A stretch of DNA of 64,000 nt from Lineus longissimus (GCF_910592395.1 NC_088322.1:5639431-5703430), one strand, 5' to 3'. Positions 10,790-21,265 are shown, counted from the stretch's first letter. A program made the numbers and translations. Notes: a model not told the origin generated them from the sequence alone.

Positions 10790-11435
10790 ACATTTACCTT
10801 CGTCATACCACGGTGGTCGAACACAGCATAGAAACAGGGAATGCCAAGCCTGTGAAACAAAGACCCCGAAGAGAATCACCACACAGACAACATTTTGTTG
10901 ATATGAAACAACCCTGGAGAAGAAGTTGATCAGAGAAGCTGGTTGGCCTTGGAGTTCACAGATAGTACTGGCTCAGAAGAATGATGGAAGCTTTCGTCTG
11001 TGTGTAGGCTATCGAAAACTCAATGAATGTTCGGTGAAGTCAGCCCAACCTTTGCCACGAATAGATGATACTCTAGGTAAATTAGCAGGTTCGTATTGGT
11101 TCAGTTGCATTGACTGTGGCAGTGGCTATTGGAAATGGGGCGTGGCCTCAGAAGATCGTGCTTTTGTCTCCGGGGTCAAACAATACAAATGGTTGGACAT
11201 GCCATTTGGGCTGACTGGTGCCCCAGCCACGTTCACCAGACTACTGAACATCGTTCTTGGTGGGTTAGAGTATTGCCTGGTGTATCTTGATGATATTATC
11301 GTACATTCACAGTCATTTGAACAGCACATCGTACAACTCCTAGTAGTGTTTGAACGACTCTGACAAGCTTATATCATGAAGTTGAAGCCCTCTAAGTGTA
11401 TATTGCTTCGTCATAGCCTCAAGTGGCTTGGATAT
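10790..11435 (+). pseudogene. Ty3/gypsy-like reverse transcriptase (fingers and palm)
   Basis: Upstream of the 145-codon frame at 10926-11363, EHSIETGNAKPVKQRPRR matches the conserved 'H.I.tg...PvrqrprR' entry to RT. The frame itself holds SSQIVLAQKNDGSFRLCVGY, WLDMPFGLTGAPATF and the catalytic YLDDIIV. After the stop, LKPSKCILLRHSLKWLGY (11380-11435) continues in another frame as the 'l...KC.f....v.yLGh' segment. So the polymerase core is nearly complete but broken by at least two shifts. The similarity stops abruptly after the LGY block, at the deletion. Confidence 0.9.
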
Positions 11436-11876
11436 GAATCAACAAAGGATCTTTGGAACTGAGATGCCGTTTCTGTTGGATCTAATGATTGGAACTTCTA
11501 ACACTACTACCACTGAAGCCACCACGTATATTACAGACCTTCGCAAACGCATCGAATCCATACCAGATTGTAAGGGACAAGTTGAAGGTTGCTCTGAAGA
11601 GACAGCGGCTCCATTATGACCGAAAGTTGACGAATACTTCGTTTAAGGAAGTTGATTTGGTGCTCCTAAGTTCCATCAGCCATGGAATGGGCCATGCCAG
11701 ATCAAGCACAAACTGTCTGTAGTAAACTACAAGATCATTCCTCTTGAAGGGAAGAACCCTCGACCTAAGGTAGTCCACTTAAATAACATGAGGCGATTTG
11801 AGGAAGGAAGAGACATACCTAACCAAGCTTCAGATGGCACACCTCCTGAGGATAGCGATGTTTATTATCCGCAATA
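11436..11876 (+). pseudogene. Integrase C-terminal tail after deletion
   Basis: Directly after the RT end comes FGTEMPFLLDLMIG, the 'fG.e.r.p.dl..g' block near the end of Ty3/gypsy integrases. Then, in a shifted frame, QRLHYDRKLTNTSFKEVDLV matches the 'q...yd.k.....f..GDlVw' block, and VVHLNNMRRF (11771-11800) matches the last conserved strand. RNase H, the zinc-binding domain and the DDE core are all gone. The tail ends at TAA at 11874. Confidence 0.75.
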
Positions 11877-11959
11877 AGAGATGACGGAAACACGTATCAG
11901 CTCAGATCGCGAAATAATATTCAGGTTCGTTTCCGCCTTTCTTTGGTAGCGCTCGATCA

Positions 11960-13420
11960 TGCGGGTGACACAAACCAACGCAAGGCGGCCCAATAGGTCT
12001 GTCTCATAACAGAACGTAAGGGACGGACGGGAACCAAAATCAACGTCCATGGACGCGTAGTAGGATTAATCTAATAGGCCTTCACATGTCACGTGGAGTA
12101 CGTTTGCGTTCCAAGTTCTGAATGGAGGCCGGCCATATAACAATGATCTTTGCACTAAATAATTGCATTCAATGGCAATAGACCGCCCATATGGGAAGGT
12201 TCATGTAATTTTCCTTTATTATGCGTCTAGCCTTATCCCTGTGGTGACATGATTAGACACGCATTGAAAATGGTCAATAAAATATCATTCCTTTGTCCGA
12301 AATTGAATTGATTATTGATAACATTTTATTGCCATGGTTTGTGTTGGCCAGCAGTCGCTTGGCCTCACGCTACTTTTACCATGGAGAGAATTAGGATGTT
12401 TTTGTTCGCTGCTCCGCCGCCCATACCACCGCCACCAGTTTTGCTTACACCAGCATTTCATAATTTAGAAGTGCGTCCGCCTCCGTTGCCTCCAAGACTT
12501 GATGAAGTTCTCACCAATCAACCAAATGGTCCATACGGTGGTAACGACGTCTTTACCAGGATAAGAAACCACCAGATGGACTTTTGGTATCTATCAGGTG
12601 AGACAGTGGCCTCTTTCCAGCACCTCGTAGAGGACATTACGCCCCTTCTGGAAAACAGGCCAGGACGGTACCGAGATCATTTGCTGTCGGTGGAGAACCG
12701 TTTACTACTTTTTTTCTATTGGATCAAGAAATATCCGGACATTGTTGCGATGAGTGCAATGTTTGATATCAGCAAGCAATCTGTTTGCAGGGAATTTTAT
12801 TTTATGACAGATGTTTTGTGGACTTATTTTCAAGACGGTATAACATGGCCGACCGATGAAGAGTGGGAACAACTGCGGGGCAACTGGGATACTATTCCAG
12901 ATGCTGTTGGGGCGATAGATGGAACGGTACACGCAATCGAGATCCCAAAGACTGAGGATCCCCACCTTATCATAGTCATAACTTGTTACTGTTACTCAGC
13001 CACAGTCCAACAATGAACCGCTTTCTTTTGCATAGTAACTACTTAGATAAAAAAGACACTCAATTTGGTTAATACGAGCCAACCAGGCTTTTGTCAATAA
13101 TTGACCGCTTGTCTATAACAAGGCCTATTCGGTAACATCGGTAACATCGATTTCCCTTCATTGACAGTTAACCAACGCACGTTGTCAAAAAGCTATTGTA
13201 TGTATAGGTGGGCGTTCCTAATGTGCTTTGGTGACCACCAATCAGAAGAAGGACCTTACATATGTATTCATCACAGCAGCGCAGCCCTGGTGGTAATGCT
13301 CGTGTAACCAATAGCATCAAAGTTAACAAGCATGGTACGTTGAATTAGGTACTTCTTCGGTTCCCGTCTGTCCCTAACGTTCTATAATGAGACAGACCTA
13401 ATGGCACGCCTTCGTGAAAA
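11960..13420. mobile_element. PIF/Harbinger DNA transposon remnant
   Basis: A transposase fragment is bracketed by inverted repeats. The stretch 11990-12050 (GTCTGTCTCATAACAGAACG) is mirrored at 13345-13412 (CGTTCTATAATGAGACAGAC) at about 85% over 60 bp, with weaker similarity outward. The exact ends and the 3-bp target duplication usual for the superfamily cannot be fixed by eye. The element has lost the second half of the transposase and the DNA-binding partner gene that complete elements carry. Confidence 0.75.
12381..13016 (+). CDS. PIF/Harbinger transposase, N-terminal half (3' truncated)
   Basis: The frame is open from 12315; I prefer the ATG at 12381 because the residues before it are not family-like. 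A proline-rich leader is followed by DFWYLSGETVASFQHLVEDI, then NRLLLFFYWIKKYPDIVAMS and FDISKQSVCREF, the helix-turn-helix-like segment of these enzymes, then WPTDEEWEQLRGNWDTIPDA and VGAIDGTVHAIEIP. GAIDGT holds the first aspartate of the DDE triad. Similarity ends near residue 193 and the frame stops at 13016, so the other two catalytic residues are absent. Family members are about 350-450 residues long. It cannot cut DNA, but could still bind partner proteins or DNA if expressed. Confidence 0.9.
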   Translation: MERIRMFLFAAPPPIPPPPVLLTPAFHNLEVRPPPLPPRLDEVLTNQPNGPYGGNDVFTRIRNHQMDFWYLSGETVASFQHLVEDITPLLENRPGRYRDHLLSVENRLLLFFYWIKKYPDIVAMSAMFDISKQSVCREFYFMTDVLWTYFQDGITWPTDEEWEQLRGNWDTIPDAVGAIDGTVHAIEIPKTEDPHLIIVITCYCYSATVQQ

Positions 13421-13549
13421 CTAAAGCCGCTGGCTTCAGCGCGGAAATGATTTGATGTCAAAATGTCGCGGTATTCAATAAATGTTTTATACTCAGAAAT
13501 TCTATAATATGTATTAAATTTTAAGAAATACTTTTTGGTTACAGTTAAA

Positions 13550-13972
13550 ATGGAAGAGCTAGCGCTAGATCTAATGCCAGATGAAGTCCGAGGAAAGAAG
13601 ACCGCTGCAAAAATGGAGATCTATAAGTTCCTTAAAGATACGTTTCGTCACAAGAAGAAGGGGGTAAACCAAAGAGACTAAAGTATTAGAGGTGCTAAGC
13701 AGGTCAGTGAGGATAACATTATGGATGCCGCACGGATGGTTGCATCAACAGTTATACATGTTGTGAAGCTGTGTACATTCCACTACAAGAAGTCCTGGCG
13801 AGTACGGATAATGGATTTGGCTATCGTTAAGGATAAGCTAATGGAGGTCGTGACAACACATGGTTCGAGCGGAGACAGTATACGTAATGTTCTGCTTACA
13901 TGCATGACTATTTTGGACGTCAATCGTATCAAGATGCAAGATGCCATGAAAACAGATGTAAATGACTGTTGA
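13550..13972 (+). pseudogene. Unrecognised 140-codon frame with a single internal stop
   Basis: An ATG at 13550 opens a frame of 43 codons (MEELALDLMPDEVRGKKT...), stopped by TAA at 13679. The same frame then continues without a break for another 96 codons to TGA at 13970. The start is preceded by CTTTTTGGTTACAG, a good splice-acceptor-like sequence. The product is rich in lysine and methionine and has no motif I can name. It lies just outside the right repeat of the Harbinger remnant. It could be a decayed exon of a host gene or part of an older transposon. Confidence 0.35.
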
Positions 13973-14032
13973 GTTATGTAAATGACTTTTGAGTTAACCA
14001 TCTTGGCACAGGGTAGGAAGGCAGTGGGGAGA

Positions 14033-14047
14033 GGGGGGGGGGGGGGG
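14033..14047 (+). repeat. G15 homopolymer
   Basis: Fifteen consecutive guanines inside a purine-rich stretch. Confidence 0.95.
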
Positions 14048-15247
14048 CATTGATTACCAGAAAAGATGCAATTTATCATTAAATTAATGTAAAGGTAGCT
14101 ACTTATTACAAACTGGAGTTTCTGAAGTAAAGGCAAAAATGGTAAAAAATATTGTTAACCCTTTGGAACAGTTATTTTATGGGTTGAAGCAATGCGATAA
14201 CAAAGGGAAACATTTGTAGCACTCCATGAAGCCTCTCTTCCAGGATGACTCAATCAACTATCAACTTGACGGTGATCACTCCGGTTAATCAGATCTGCCT
14301 TTGGACGGGCAACTGCCATACCGACGATCTGCCAGAGCAATGATTTATATACACCCCATGGAAAATGTTCTATGCAGGCTCATAAAATCATCTTGAACTG
14401 CAAAAAACCATTTTATCTTGTAATTTGAATGCTTGTATTCGGATCTAGGGAAGATTTGGAATGCATGCTAAATTAGAGTCATCCAAATGATCGTGGATTG
14501 TGCCGATTAAAAAGTAAACAAAGCAGTCTTATCCATCTTTGAATGCGAGCATGCTTTTTGCCGAAATTTACCTTATTACTGAATCAAATGCTATGTGTAA
14601 GATGTCAATATCTTGGTTAATATTCGGACATCCGAAAGGAGGCATTAATTTTTCGTGGTCAGGCGATTACTTTACGTACATGTAAAAAGGGATTTTCTGG
14701 TGCTCTATTGAAAAATCATCGCTGGGTGCATATAAACTCTGGCATCGGCAGCTCGTCAGAATGGGAATTGCCCGTCAGTTTGGAGGTCTGAAAAGCCGGG
14801 GTGGTGATGTATGCATGCCCACATTTGGGTATCGTAACTAATCGAATATGCAGTAATTTCATCGAGAAACATAGCATAGTACGTACGTGGGATTTTTGAA
14901 CGGAAAACGACTCCCGAACACGTTTTCGTGTGTTCGACTCGTTCGAGAACACTGTTCTTGGTTCGAGAACGGGGAGTCGAATACACCCCTCTAGTTCAAA
15001 GTAAATGTTCACATTAGAATCGGATTTGACATCATTTTACCAAAGGCTACACCGAGGGTGGAACATTCTGAAACATCTTGATTTATAATGAGCCGCAGTT
15101 ACAGTGCAAATGCACTATGCGCCAACGAAGCTTCGTTTTGAATTCAGCGGTTATAGTTATCCAACCACAATCGCTTGGATTGGTGCAAAAGTACGGAAGC
15201 AGTGAAAACGCATAATTAAAACCACTTTCTTCGGTAGCTAACTTGAA
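14048..15247. other. Gene-free interval
   Basis: No coding similarity is seen. Near 14930-14975 the motif GTTCGAGAAC occurs twice between GTTCGACTC and GAGTCGAAT, giving a small hairpin-like palindrome. Open frames on - at 14716-15012 look like chance. Confidence 0.55.
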
Positions 15248-15326
15248 ATGTTTTAGAATAGAAATAGATACCTCACCGTCAGTATTGATTGTCTCACCAA
15301 AACCGCTTGTGTGGAGCTAACATTTT
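15248..15326. repeat. Left half of foldback MITE family B, interrupted by a LINE
   Basis: GATACCTCACCGTCAGTATT (from 15268), then TGTCTCACC and GTGGAGCTAACATTTT, match the arms of the element at 30290-30445. The other half follows at 16447-16535 in inverted orientation. Confidence 0.75.
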
Positions 15327-16369
15327 GGTTCACGTCCTATCTTAGTGGCAGGTGTCAGGAGGTGTGCGTTGAGGGTAAACTTTCAAAGCCAAGTATGATC
15401 AAGTGTGGGGTACCTCAGGGTTCCATACTTGGTCCCCTGTTATTTTCCATCTATACTACACCTATCGGTGCTATCATCATGGCACATAGCATTTCTTACC
15501 ACTTTTATGCCGATGACAGTCAGTTATACCTGGTTTTCACACTGCCTGAGCTCGGCCCCACATGTGACTTGATGTCTACCGGTGTTTTCGACCTCAACAA
15601 ATGGTTGGTAAGAAACTTTCTCAAGTGTAATGGTGAAAAGACAGATCTATTGTTCATTGGTCCCAAGAAGCACATCGACTTGCTTAGGCTGCAATCAGTC
15701 CGCATCATTGACGCTGATGTGTATGCTTCTCTTTCAGCGAGAAACCTTGGTGTAGTTTTTGACAGTGAATTCACTTTCAAACAGCACATCAGTGCTTGTG
15801 TTAGGGCCTCATACTTTCATATCCGCAATCGTGGAAAGATCCGCAGATATCTATCGGTCAACACCACCAGGCTCTATATTCTAGCCCTCATCACTTCTAG
15901 ACTTGACTTCTGCAATTCCCTTCTTCTTGGCTTGCCTAAATCTACTGTCCGTCCACTGCAGTTAGTGCAAAACAACGCGGCTCGTCTTATTACCAAGTCT
16001 CGAAAGAGGTCACATATTACCCCAGTCCTCAAGTCTCTACATTGGCTCCCTGTTGAACAGCGTATCGCTTACAAGGTCCTCCTCCTTACTTTCAAATGTC
16101 TCCATGGTCTGGCCCCATCCTATCTCTCCGAGCTTATATCAATCTACACACCTAACCGTCCCCTTCGCTCCTCAGCTGAAACTCTCCTTCAACCTCCCAG
16201 AGCAAAGGTGCAATCAATAGGAACTAGAGCTTTTTCTATTGGTGCACCAAAAATGTGGAATAAACTTCCAGCAACTATCAGAAACATCCAAGACATTGTT
16301 CCTTTCAAACGTTCCTTGAAACATTTCCTCTTTTCTGAAGCCTTCATGAGCAGTGATGCAACGCTTTGA
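15311..16369 (+). CDS. CR1/L2-like LINE reverse transcriptase, C-terminal part (5' truncated)
   Basis: The open frame of 352 codons starts inside the protein; it has no natural start because the element is 5' truncated. FWFTSYLSGR, CGVPQGSILGPLLFSIY and FYADDSQLY are the RT motifs, with an intact YADD active site. LNKWLVRNFLKCNGEKTDLL and NLGVVFD follow in the right order. LALITSRLDFCNSLLLGLP and LVQNNAARLITKSRKRSHI are the C-terminal conserved block typical of CR1/L2/Rex-like LINEs, and the frame ends with FKRSLKHFLF. There is no internal stop, which suggests a fairly young insertion. The endonuclease and the first RT motifs are missing. Confidence 0.93.
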   Translation: MELTFWFTSYLSGRCQEVCVEGKLSKPSMIKCGVPQGSILGPLLFSIYTTPIGAIIMAHSISYHFYADDSQLYLVFTLPELGPTCDLMSTGVFDLNKWLVRNFLKCNGEKTDLLFIGPKKHIDLLRLQSVRIIDADVYASLSARNLGVVFDSEFTFKQHISACVRASYFHIRNRGKIRRYLSVNTTRLYILALITSRLDFCNSLLLGLPKSTVRPLQLVQNNAARLITKSRKRSHITPVLKSLHWLPVEQRIAYKVLLLTFKCLHGLAPSYLSELISIYTPNRPLRSSAETLLQPPRAKVQSIGTRAFSIGAPKMWNKLPATIRNIQDIVPFKRSLKHFLFSEAFMSSDATL

Positions 16370-16445
16370 GCGATCCTAATGGATCGGATACTGCGCTATA
16401 CAAGACTCGTTATATATAATATATATATTTTGGCTGCCTCGGTTT
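15320..16445 (+). mobile_element. 5'-truncated LINE insertion
   Basis: It runs from a truncation point near 15315-15326 to just past the stop codon. The tail GAGCGATCCTAATGGATCGG, then CTGCGCTATACAAG, is the short 3' end seen in CR1/L2-like LINEs. The insertion lies between the two arms of a foldback MITE. Confidence 0.85.
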
Positions 16446-16446
16446 T

Positions 16447-16535
16447 AATCTACATTTTTAGCTCCACTCTCGCGGTGTTTGGTGAGACAACCAATACCTC
16501 CAGTGAGGTATCAATTCCTTATATTGAATTAAAGA
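16447..16535. repeat. Right half of foldback MITE family B
   Basis: TCTACATTTTTAGCTCCACT, CGCGGTGTTTGGTGAGACAA and CCAATACCTCCAGTGAGGTA match the reverse complement of 30290-30365. Together with 15248-15326 it forms one element split by the LINE. Confidence 0.8.
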
Positions 16536-16539
16536 ACAG

Positions 16540-18525
16540 TGAATTTAACTCGGCTCAAGAACTTAACTTTACCCGGCATTCTATGTTATCTCGTTCTATC
16601 TAGAGTGCTGTTGGGCAGACAGCTTCCAAACCTTGACTTCAGGCTCGTGTTTCAGCGCACAGACATGTTTTAATCGTAAATGATCTATGATTGGCGATTA
16701 GCGCTATGCTAAACTGGGTAACAGTATTACAATGTGCACAGAATGAAATGACTGGTCGTATTATTCATGCTCAGTTCAAGGGCTTTTCAATGAGGGCAGT
16801 TAATGAATTAAAGTAGCTCTAATTCATTCAACTTATCGGATTACTCATGCATGAATTATTCAATTACAACCCCGTACAAATATTCACCCGCAAACAAAAT
16901 GTGTTGATATTGCCAATAAAGACAGGATGAGTGCAGATTTATCTGATCAGAATATCGATTTGCACAGCATTTCCTCAAAAAAATTCAGTTATTATAGTGA
17001 GCATGAAGATAAGAGAGGTATCATTTGTTTTCACTGGTCTTGCCTTAGAGCAATTCTTGCAAATATCTAGGGGTCAATTGTAATTGAGCATCGTGCAATT
17101 AAAAAATACATATTTATAAAGTTATTTGAGTATTTAATTCTTATCTGATCTATACTTTCTAAACTGAACACAAAAAGCATTATTTTTATTTAAATGTGTC
17201 CTCCTCACAGAAGGTTACATCGTTCAATGCCATCTGACAAGTGTATCCTTTTGTGGAGTCAAGATAAACTATGGCTTTCTATACTCAAACTTAATATGCA
17301 TACCTTTTTGGATGCTTTGAAATGCCGCAAAGAACACTCAGATAAAGTTGATTTGTTATCGCAAATCAATATGGTGGTCGACTCAATTTATTATATCGGT
17401 ATCAAACGTAAATCTCACGTAGCACTTAATTCTGAAGACGCACACGGCTTACCAATATCCGATAATGCTTCAACAAGTTGCATTTACCGACCTTCTTACA
17501 AACAAATGTGCTAGTGCCAAGAAGTTCACCGCATTGTCTATTCTATCCGAATATTCGCCTCCTCATTTAATGAAACAATTCGATCGCGGCACAACCTCGT
17601 GTTCAGTATTGATTGAAAACATGTTTTTGTCGATAAACTTCCATATTGGCCATGATCATCATGATCATGGGAAATTTGGAGAACAGTCTGACCCCAACAA
17701 GCTTGGGGAAGACTAGATTTTACTCCTGACCACTAAAGATACACTTCTTCTTCCTCTTCTTCTTCTCATCAATTTCACCTCTGGAGCCCAAACGGTTGGA
17801 GATTTTCAATGAAATTTGACACACATAATTATAAGTTGGGGGATATGACGAAAATGGCATTGTTTTTTTTATCATTATTTACGTAATTTGCATGAAATCT
17901 ATTGTTATATAGCTGAATTTGGCCAATGTTTGAGAAAAAAACCGTTTCCGGAAAAAGCTGCTCTGTAACCGCTTGGCGGAGAGCACTAAAAGTTTCAGGG
18001 ACGATATGTGATAACGTTTAAGTTGCGGACGGGGGTTTGATTGTTTCAGTTAAGTAACTAATTTTAATTTGCATGCAAATTATTATATAACTGAAAAAAT
18101 CAAACCGTTATTTTTTTACCTCGTTAGCTCGAAGTTCGCTTATTGTTAATGCTATCGTCAGACAATTTTCAAAGAAGGTACATCAGATGGTTGACAACAT
18201 TTTTTATTCGAGGCAATATATTGCTATTTGCTTCATTCAAGAGATATTGAGCTATTTTATTTTAGGTAATTATCAAATTTCGAGACAACTCCTCCGTAAG
18301 GCTTTGCGGAGAGCACTGCTACTTTCACAGATGACAGGTGATACAACAAATAAGAAAAAAACACGATATTTGTTAATCTTCGCCCTCAAAGGGTCAATTA
18401 ATTATTAGGGTATGCTGGCTACTGAGTGTACATACTGTGTCCTGTGTATGTTTTCAGTGCATTCTGCACAGTTGGCGCTGTGTAGTGCAGTGACATTAGA
18501 TGCCAACATATCCACTCAAAGCGAA
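16540..18525. other. Gene-poor interval
   Basis: Open frames at 17194-17514 and 17465-17716 have no recognisable family; the first faintly resembles the endonuclease-RT linker of LINEs, but not enough to call. A CTT-rich stretch lies at 17742-17765. Confidence 0.5.
17780..18400 (+). repeat. Possible old tandem duplication
   Basis: GGCGGAGAGCACTAAAAGTTTCAG near 17973 recurs as TGCGGAGAGCACTGCTACTTTCAC near 18305, with related flanks (TAATTTGCATG...TATATAACTGAA). The spacing is about 330 bp. The similarity is low and patchy. Confidence 0.3.
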
Positions 18526-18529
18526 GCGG

Positions 18530-19030
18530 TTTGGAATGAGGAAGTGGTCGTAGAAATAGGACTGGCAGCAGAGGTGCTGAGGGTGAGGAGTTGGAAGCAG
18601 AGAAAGAGAAACTTCGGGCACTGATAAAAGCAGATGCAGTTGGTACAGGCCAAGAGAAAGACCGCTGCATATGAAAATGCGCTTTTACTATAACAGCAAT
18701 TTAAGGAGCTTGATGCTGCATAGCGGAAGAGCTCTAGTTCGGTGCTTCAAGATTCAGAGTCAGATTCCAAAGCCCTGCATAAACTGTTAAAACGCAAGTT
18801 CGAAATACAGGGTCAGATCGCCAAGCCTTGGTAGAAGGACAAACTGTCTTTCTCAAGTTTGAATCACCAGATCGAGGCCGGTATGCTGAAAAAGAAGTTG
18901 CGGCTGCAGTCATCAAGTCTATTTCGTCAGGTTAAACTTCTAGATAGTACCTTGAAGATAAAAGGGTCACTTTACTCTGCTGTTGTAAGGAAATTACTCC
19001 ACGTAAATTGCCTCCAGTGAAATCGGATCA
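18530..19030 (+). pseudogene. Decayed coding remnant, family not recognised
   Basis: Two stretches look coding. One is acidic and probably helical (EGEELEAEKEKLRALIKADA near 18584); the other reads DRQALVEGQTVFLKFESPDR (from about 18815), then YAEKEVAAAVIKSISSG. Stops and frame changes separate them. They could come from a transposon protein, but I know no family with this pattern. It lies in gene-poor DNA with no partner. Confidence 0.3.
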
Positions 19031-20815
19031 GCTTGAAACGCACATATTTGTATCATTCTAATAGTTTGGATGAATTTGATTGTAATAGTTTTTTTTTTCA
19101 TTTGGAATATTCTATTTTTTGTATTAAAATGTTATGTTGGTGTCAATTAATACAGGTATTATTGTTCTTGTTGAAAATAAAATAACGTTTTTCTTCCAAT
19201 GGCTCTGAGATCTCCCTTACTATCTATCGCTTCCTAAAGTATCTGTCCTATTTGGCCATGATGTTGTAAACATCAGCCTGTTGGGAATGAATAATGGGCC
19301 CCTTATTGATTTTGAGGAATCCCTTCCCGATTGAGAATACATTGATATTCAAAAGCCCAAGTGGACGAAGCATTTCTTGTGCATTTCATCCTATATTGAT
19401 GAAAAAAGAAAATGGTTCCATTTTTATCTGCCTGTGGACAGGGGGTTATCCAGGGACTATTTTACTGGGGGGGGGGGGGGCAATTTTATTGGAAGAATAG
19501 TTTGGGGGGAGGGCAATTGACCGGGGGCAATTGTCGTAGAACCAGTGTTTGAAGCCACACAGATCAGGAGTAGATGAGCCAGGCCTAGTATATGGTAATA
19601 GCTAAACTGCCCCAGTCAAGTGCTCAGGGATCCACACCAACAAGAAGCAGTCGGATTTCATGCACTTGAATTTCAGTGGACTGCAAACCACTTTGGAATG
19701 CATCCTTCGGCCAGTGTCAGTCCCACTGCCAGCGCCAGGTATTCAACCAATCCGGTTAGAATTGACCCTTTTTCGTGACTCACTAACCGTTTTAAATGCC
19801 ATTAGAGCTAACGTAGTCTTCTTTGGTATCAAACTTTACCGTATGATAAGAAAGTTAGTGCTTACCCACTTTCGTGACCTACTGACCTACTTTAAGACCA
19901 AAAGCGCTTAGATAGTTGTATTTTGTATCTAACAATACCTATGAGGAGTAGAGTTAAACTACAATCTGAGTTGCAATCTTGAATGTGGTGAATTCCCTCA
20001 TCCACGGAACTGCAAGACTTTATGTAGCTTTTTTATTCCAACAATTCTAAAAAACCTCGTCATGTTGCATTTCAAGTCTTTGTCCGAAAAAAGTGCTCCT
20101 AAAACATTTTGACGGGGTTTATGCCCACTAATTCGGTAGCGTATAGAAAATTGCTGTGTGATCAGGTTTGTTTTCACGCAGGCGATGATTTGAAACCAGG
20201 TGAAATTGGCCCTTAAAAAGTTTTAATCGGCTCGAAATCGAAATCGAAATGAATATTTACTTTAGTAATATCAAACAAAGTTTCATTACGGCAGACTCGA
20301 AGATCTTTAGTAAATCGCCATATTTACGGCATTTTGTTCGAGCATTCTTGCCCCGTACATTTGTGTACATGCAATACACGTGCAATGGAAGCCAATACTG
20401 GGAGATAATATCCTTGAATATTATCGCTGCTTAGGAGAATGTTCCCTCGCCTACATGACAGCCAGGTGCTTGGTAGCAGTCGGTTTTAGTTTGGAATGTT
20501 AAGTTTTAGTAAAGAGAACTATATGCACACTGCAACGTGTCAGCCACGTGAACGATTGCCCGACTTTACTCTACAGCCTCCCGTCGACCTGTCTGCGAAT
20601 ATTGAACCTTCTTCGCCTAAAGGCTTGTTTCTATAATGCATCAATAAAGGCGCGTACGGTGGCATGCTTAGAACTACTGCAAATAACATACACGCGAATC
20701 TATCTCAGTCCAACAGCGGAAGTGTTCGGCCATGTGATAGCTGGCATGAGTAAAACTTAAAACAGACGTCGTTTAAAAACCACTCCCCTCGCTACAACTT
20801 CGCTACCAGCATAAA
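19031..20815. other. Gene-free interval with G14 run
   Basis: No gene is seen. A G14 homopolymer lies at 19467-19480, and two related stretches (TTTTTCGTGACTCACTAACC near 19769, CACTTTCGTGACCTACTGACC near 19868) form a weak direct repeat. Confidence 0.55.
19875..19888 (-). promoter_or_regulatory. DR2 nuclear-receptor-like site
   Basis: On - the sequence reads AGGTCA GT AGGTCA, a perfect direct repeat of the nuclear-receptor half-site with a 2-bp spacer, the DR2 type bound by RAR/RXR heterodimers in animals. It has no gene nearby, so its function is open; chance is possible. Confidence 0.3.
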
Positions 20816-20818
20816 CGT

Positions 20819-21265
20819 GGAGAACCAGCACCACATTTCCCGAGGGCATGCCTCGGTTCGGCTCATTATTCTAGATTTCCTGGAAATGTCATCCTTCTTC
20901 CCGAGGTCATCTAGCGAACCGACAGAAAATACCAACATTTTACATCAAAATCACACTCAGATGGCTCGACTATATTTCTTTTGGTGGTCGAATTATATCT
21001 GCAGTTGGAGATGTCAGACGCGAGAAATAGCGACGACAAAATCTGCATTTTTGGTTTTTGAGTGCAGGCATGGTTCAGTGTCATTATTACGATGTACTCA
21101 CATACATGGATATTGGTAGTTCTCACTAATTACTAGCTTACAAAGGTTGCTTCAAATCTGTAAAACTTGCACTCCCTGCTGGTGTTATCAGAACACCTCA
21201 GGTAATCCTACCTCGAATCGAGCCGAACCGAGGCATACCGTCGGGAAATGTGGTGCTTATTCTCC
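20819..21265. repeat. MITE-like element, 447 bp, 46-bp inverted ends
   Basis: The left end (GGAGAACCAGCACCACATTT) is mirrored at the right end (AAATGTGGTGCTTATTCTCC). The 46-bp arms 20819-20864 and 21220-21265 differ at about five positions. The interior codes for nothing recognisable. The target duplication is not evident. Confidence 0.75.

Larger units (their letters stand above)
9006..11876 (+). mobile_element. Ty3/gypsy-like LTR retrotransposon remnant with internal deletion
   Basis: Gag, zinc knuckles, protease, reverse transcriptase and an integrase tail follow one another on + in the order of Ty3/gypsy elements. Every domain is broken by stops or frameshifts. RNase H and most of the integrase are missing between about 11435 and 11455. 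I could not find long terminal repeats on either side; the next element begins close to the right end. The copy is not functional. Confidence 0.85.

Noticed and set aside
9006-11876. Long terminal repeats of the Ty3/gypsy remnant
   Set aside because: I compared both flanks by eye and found no direct repeat of useful length; the element appears to have lost its ends.
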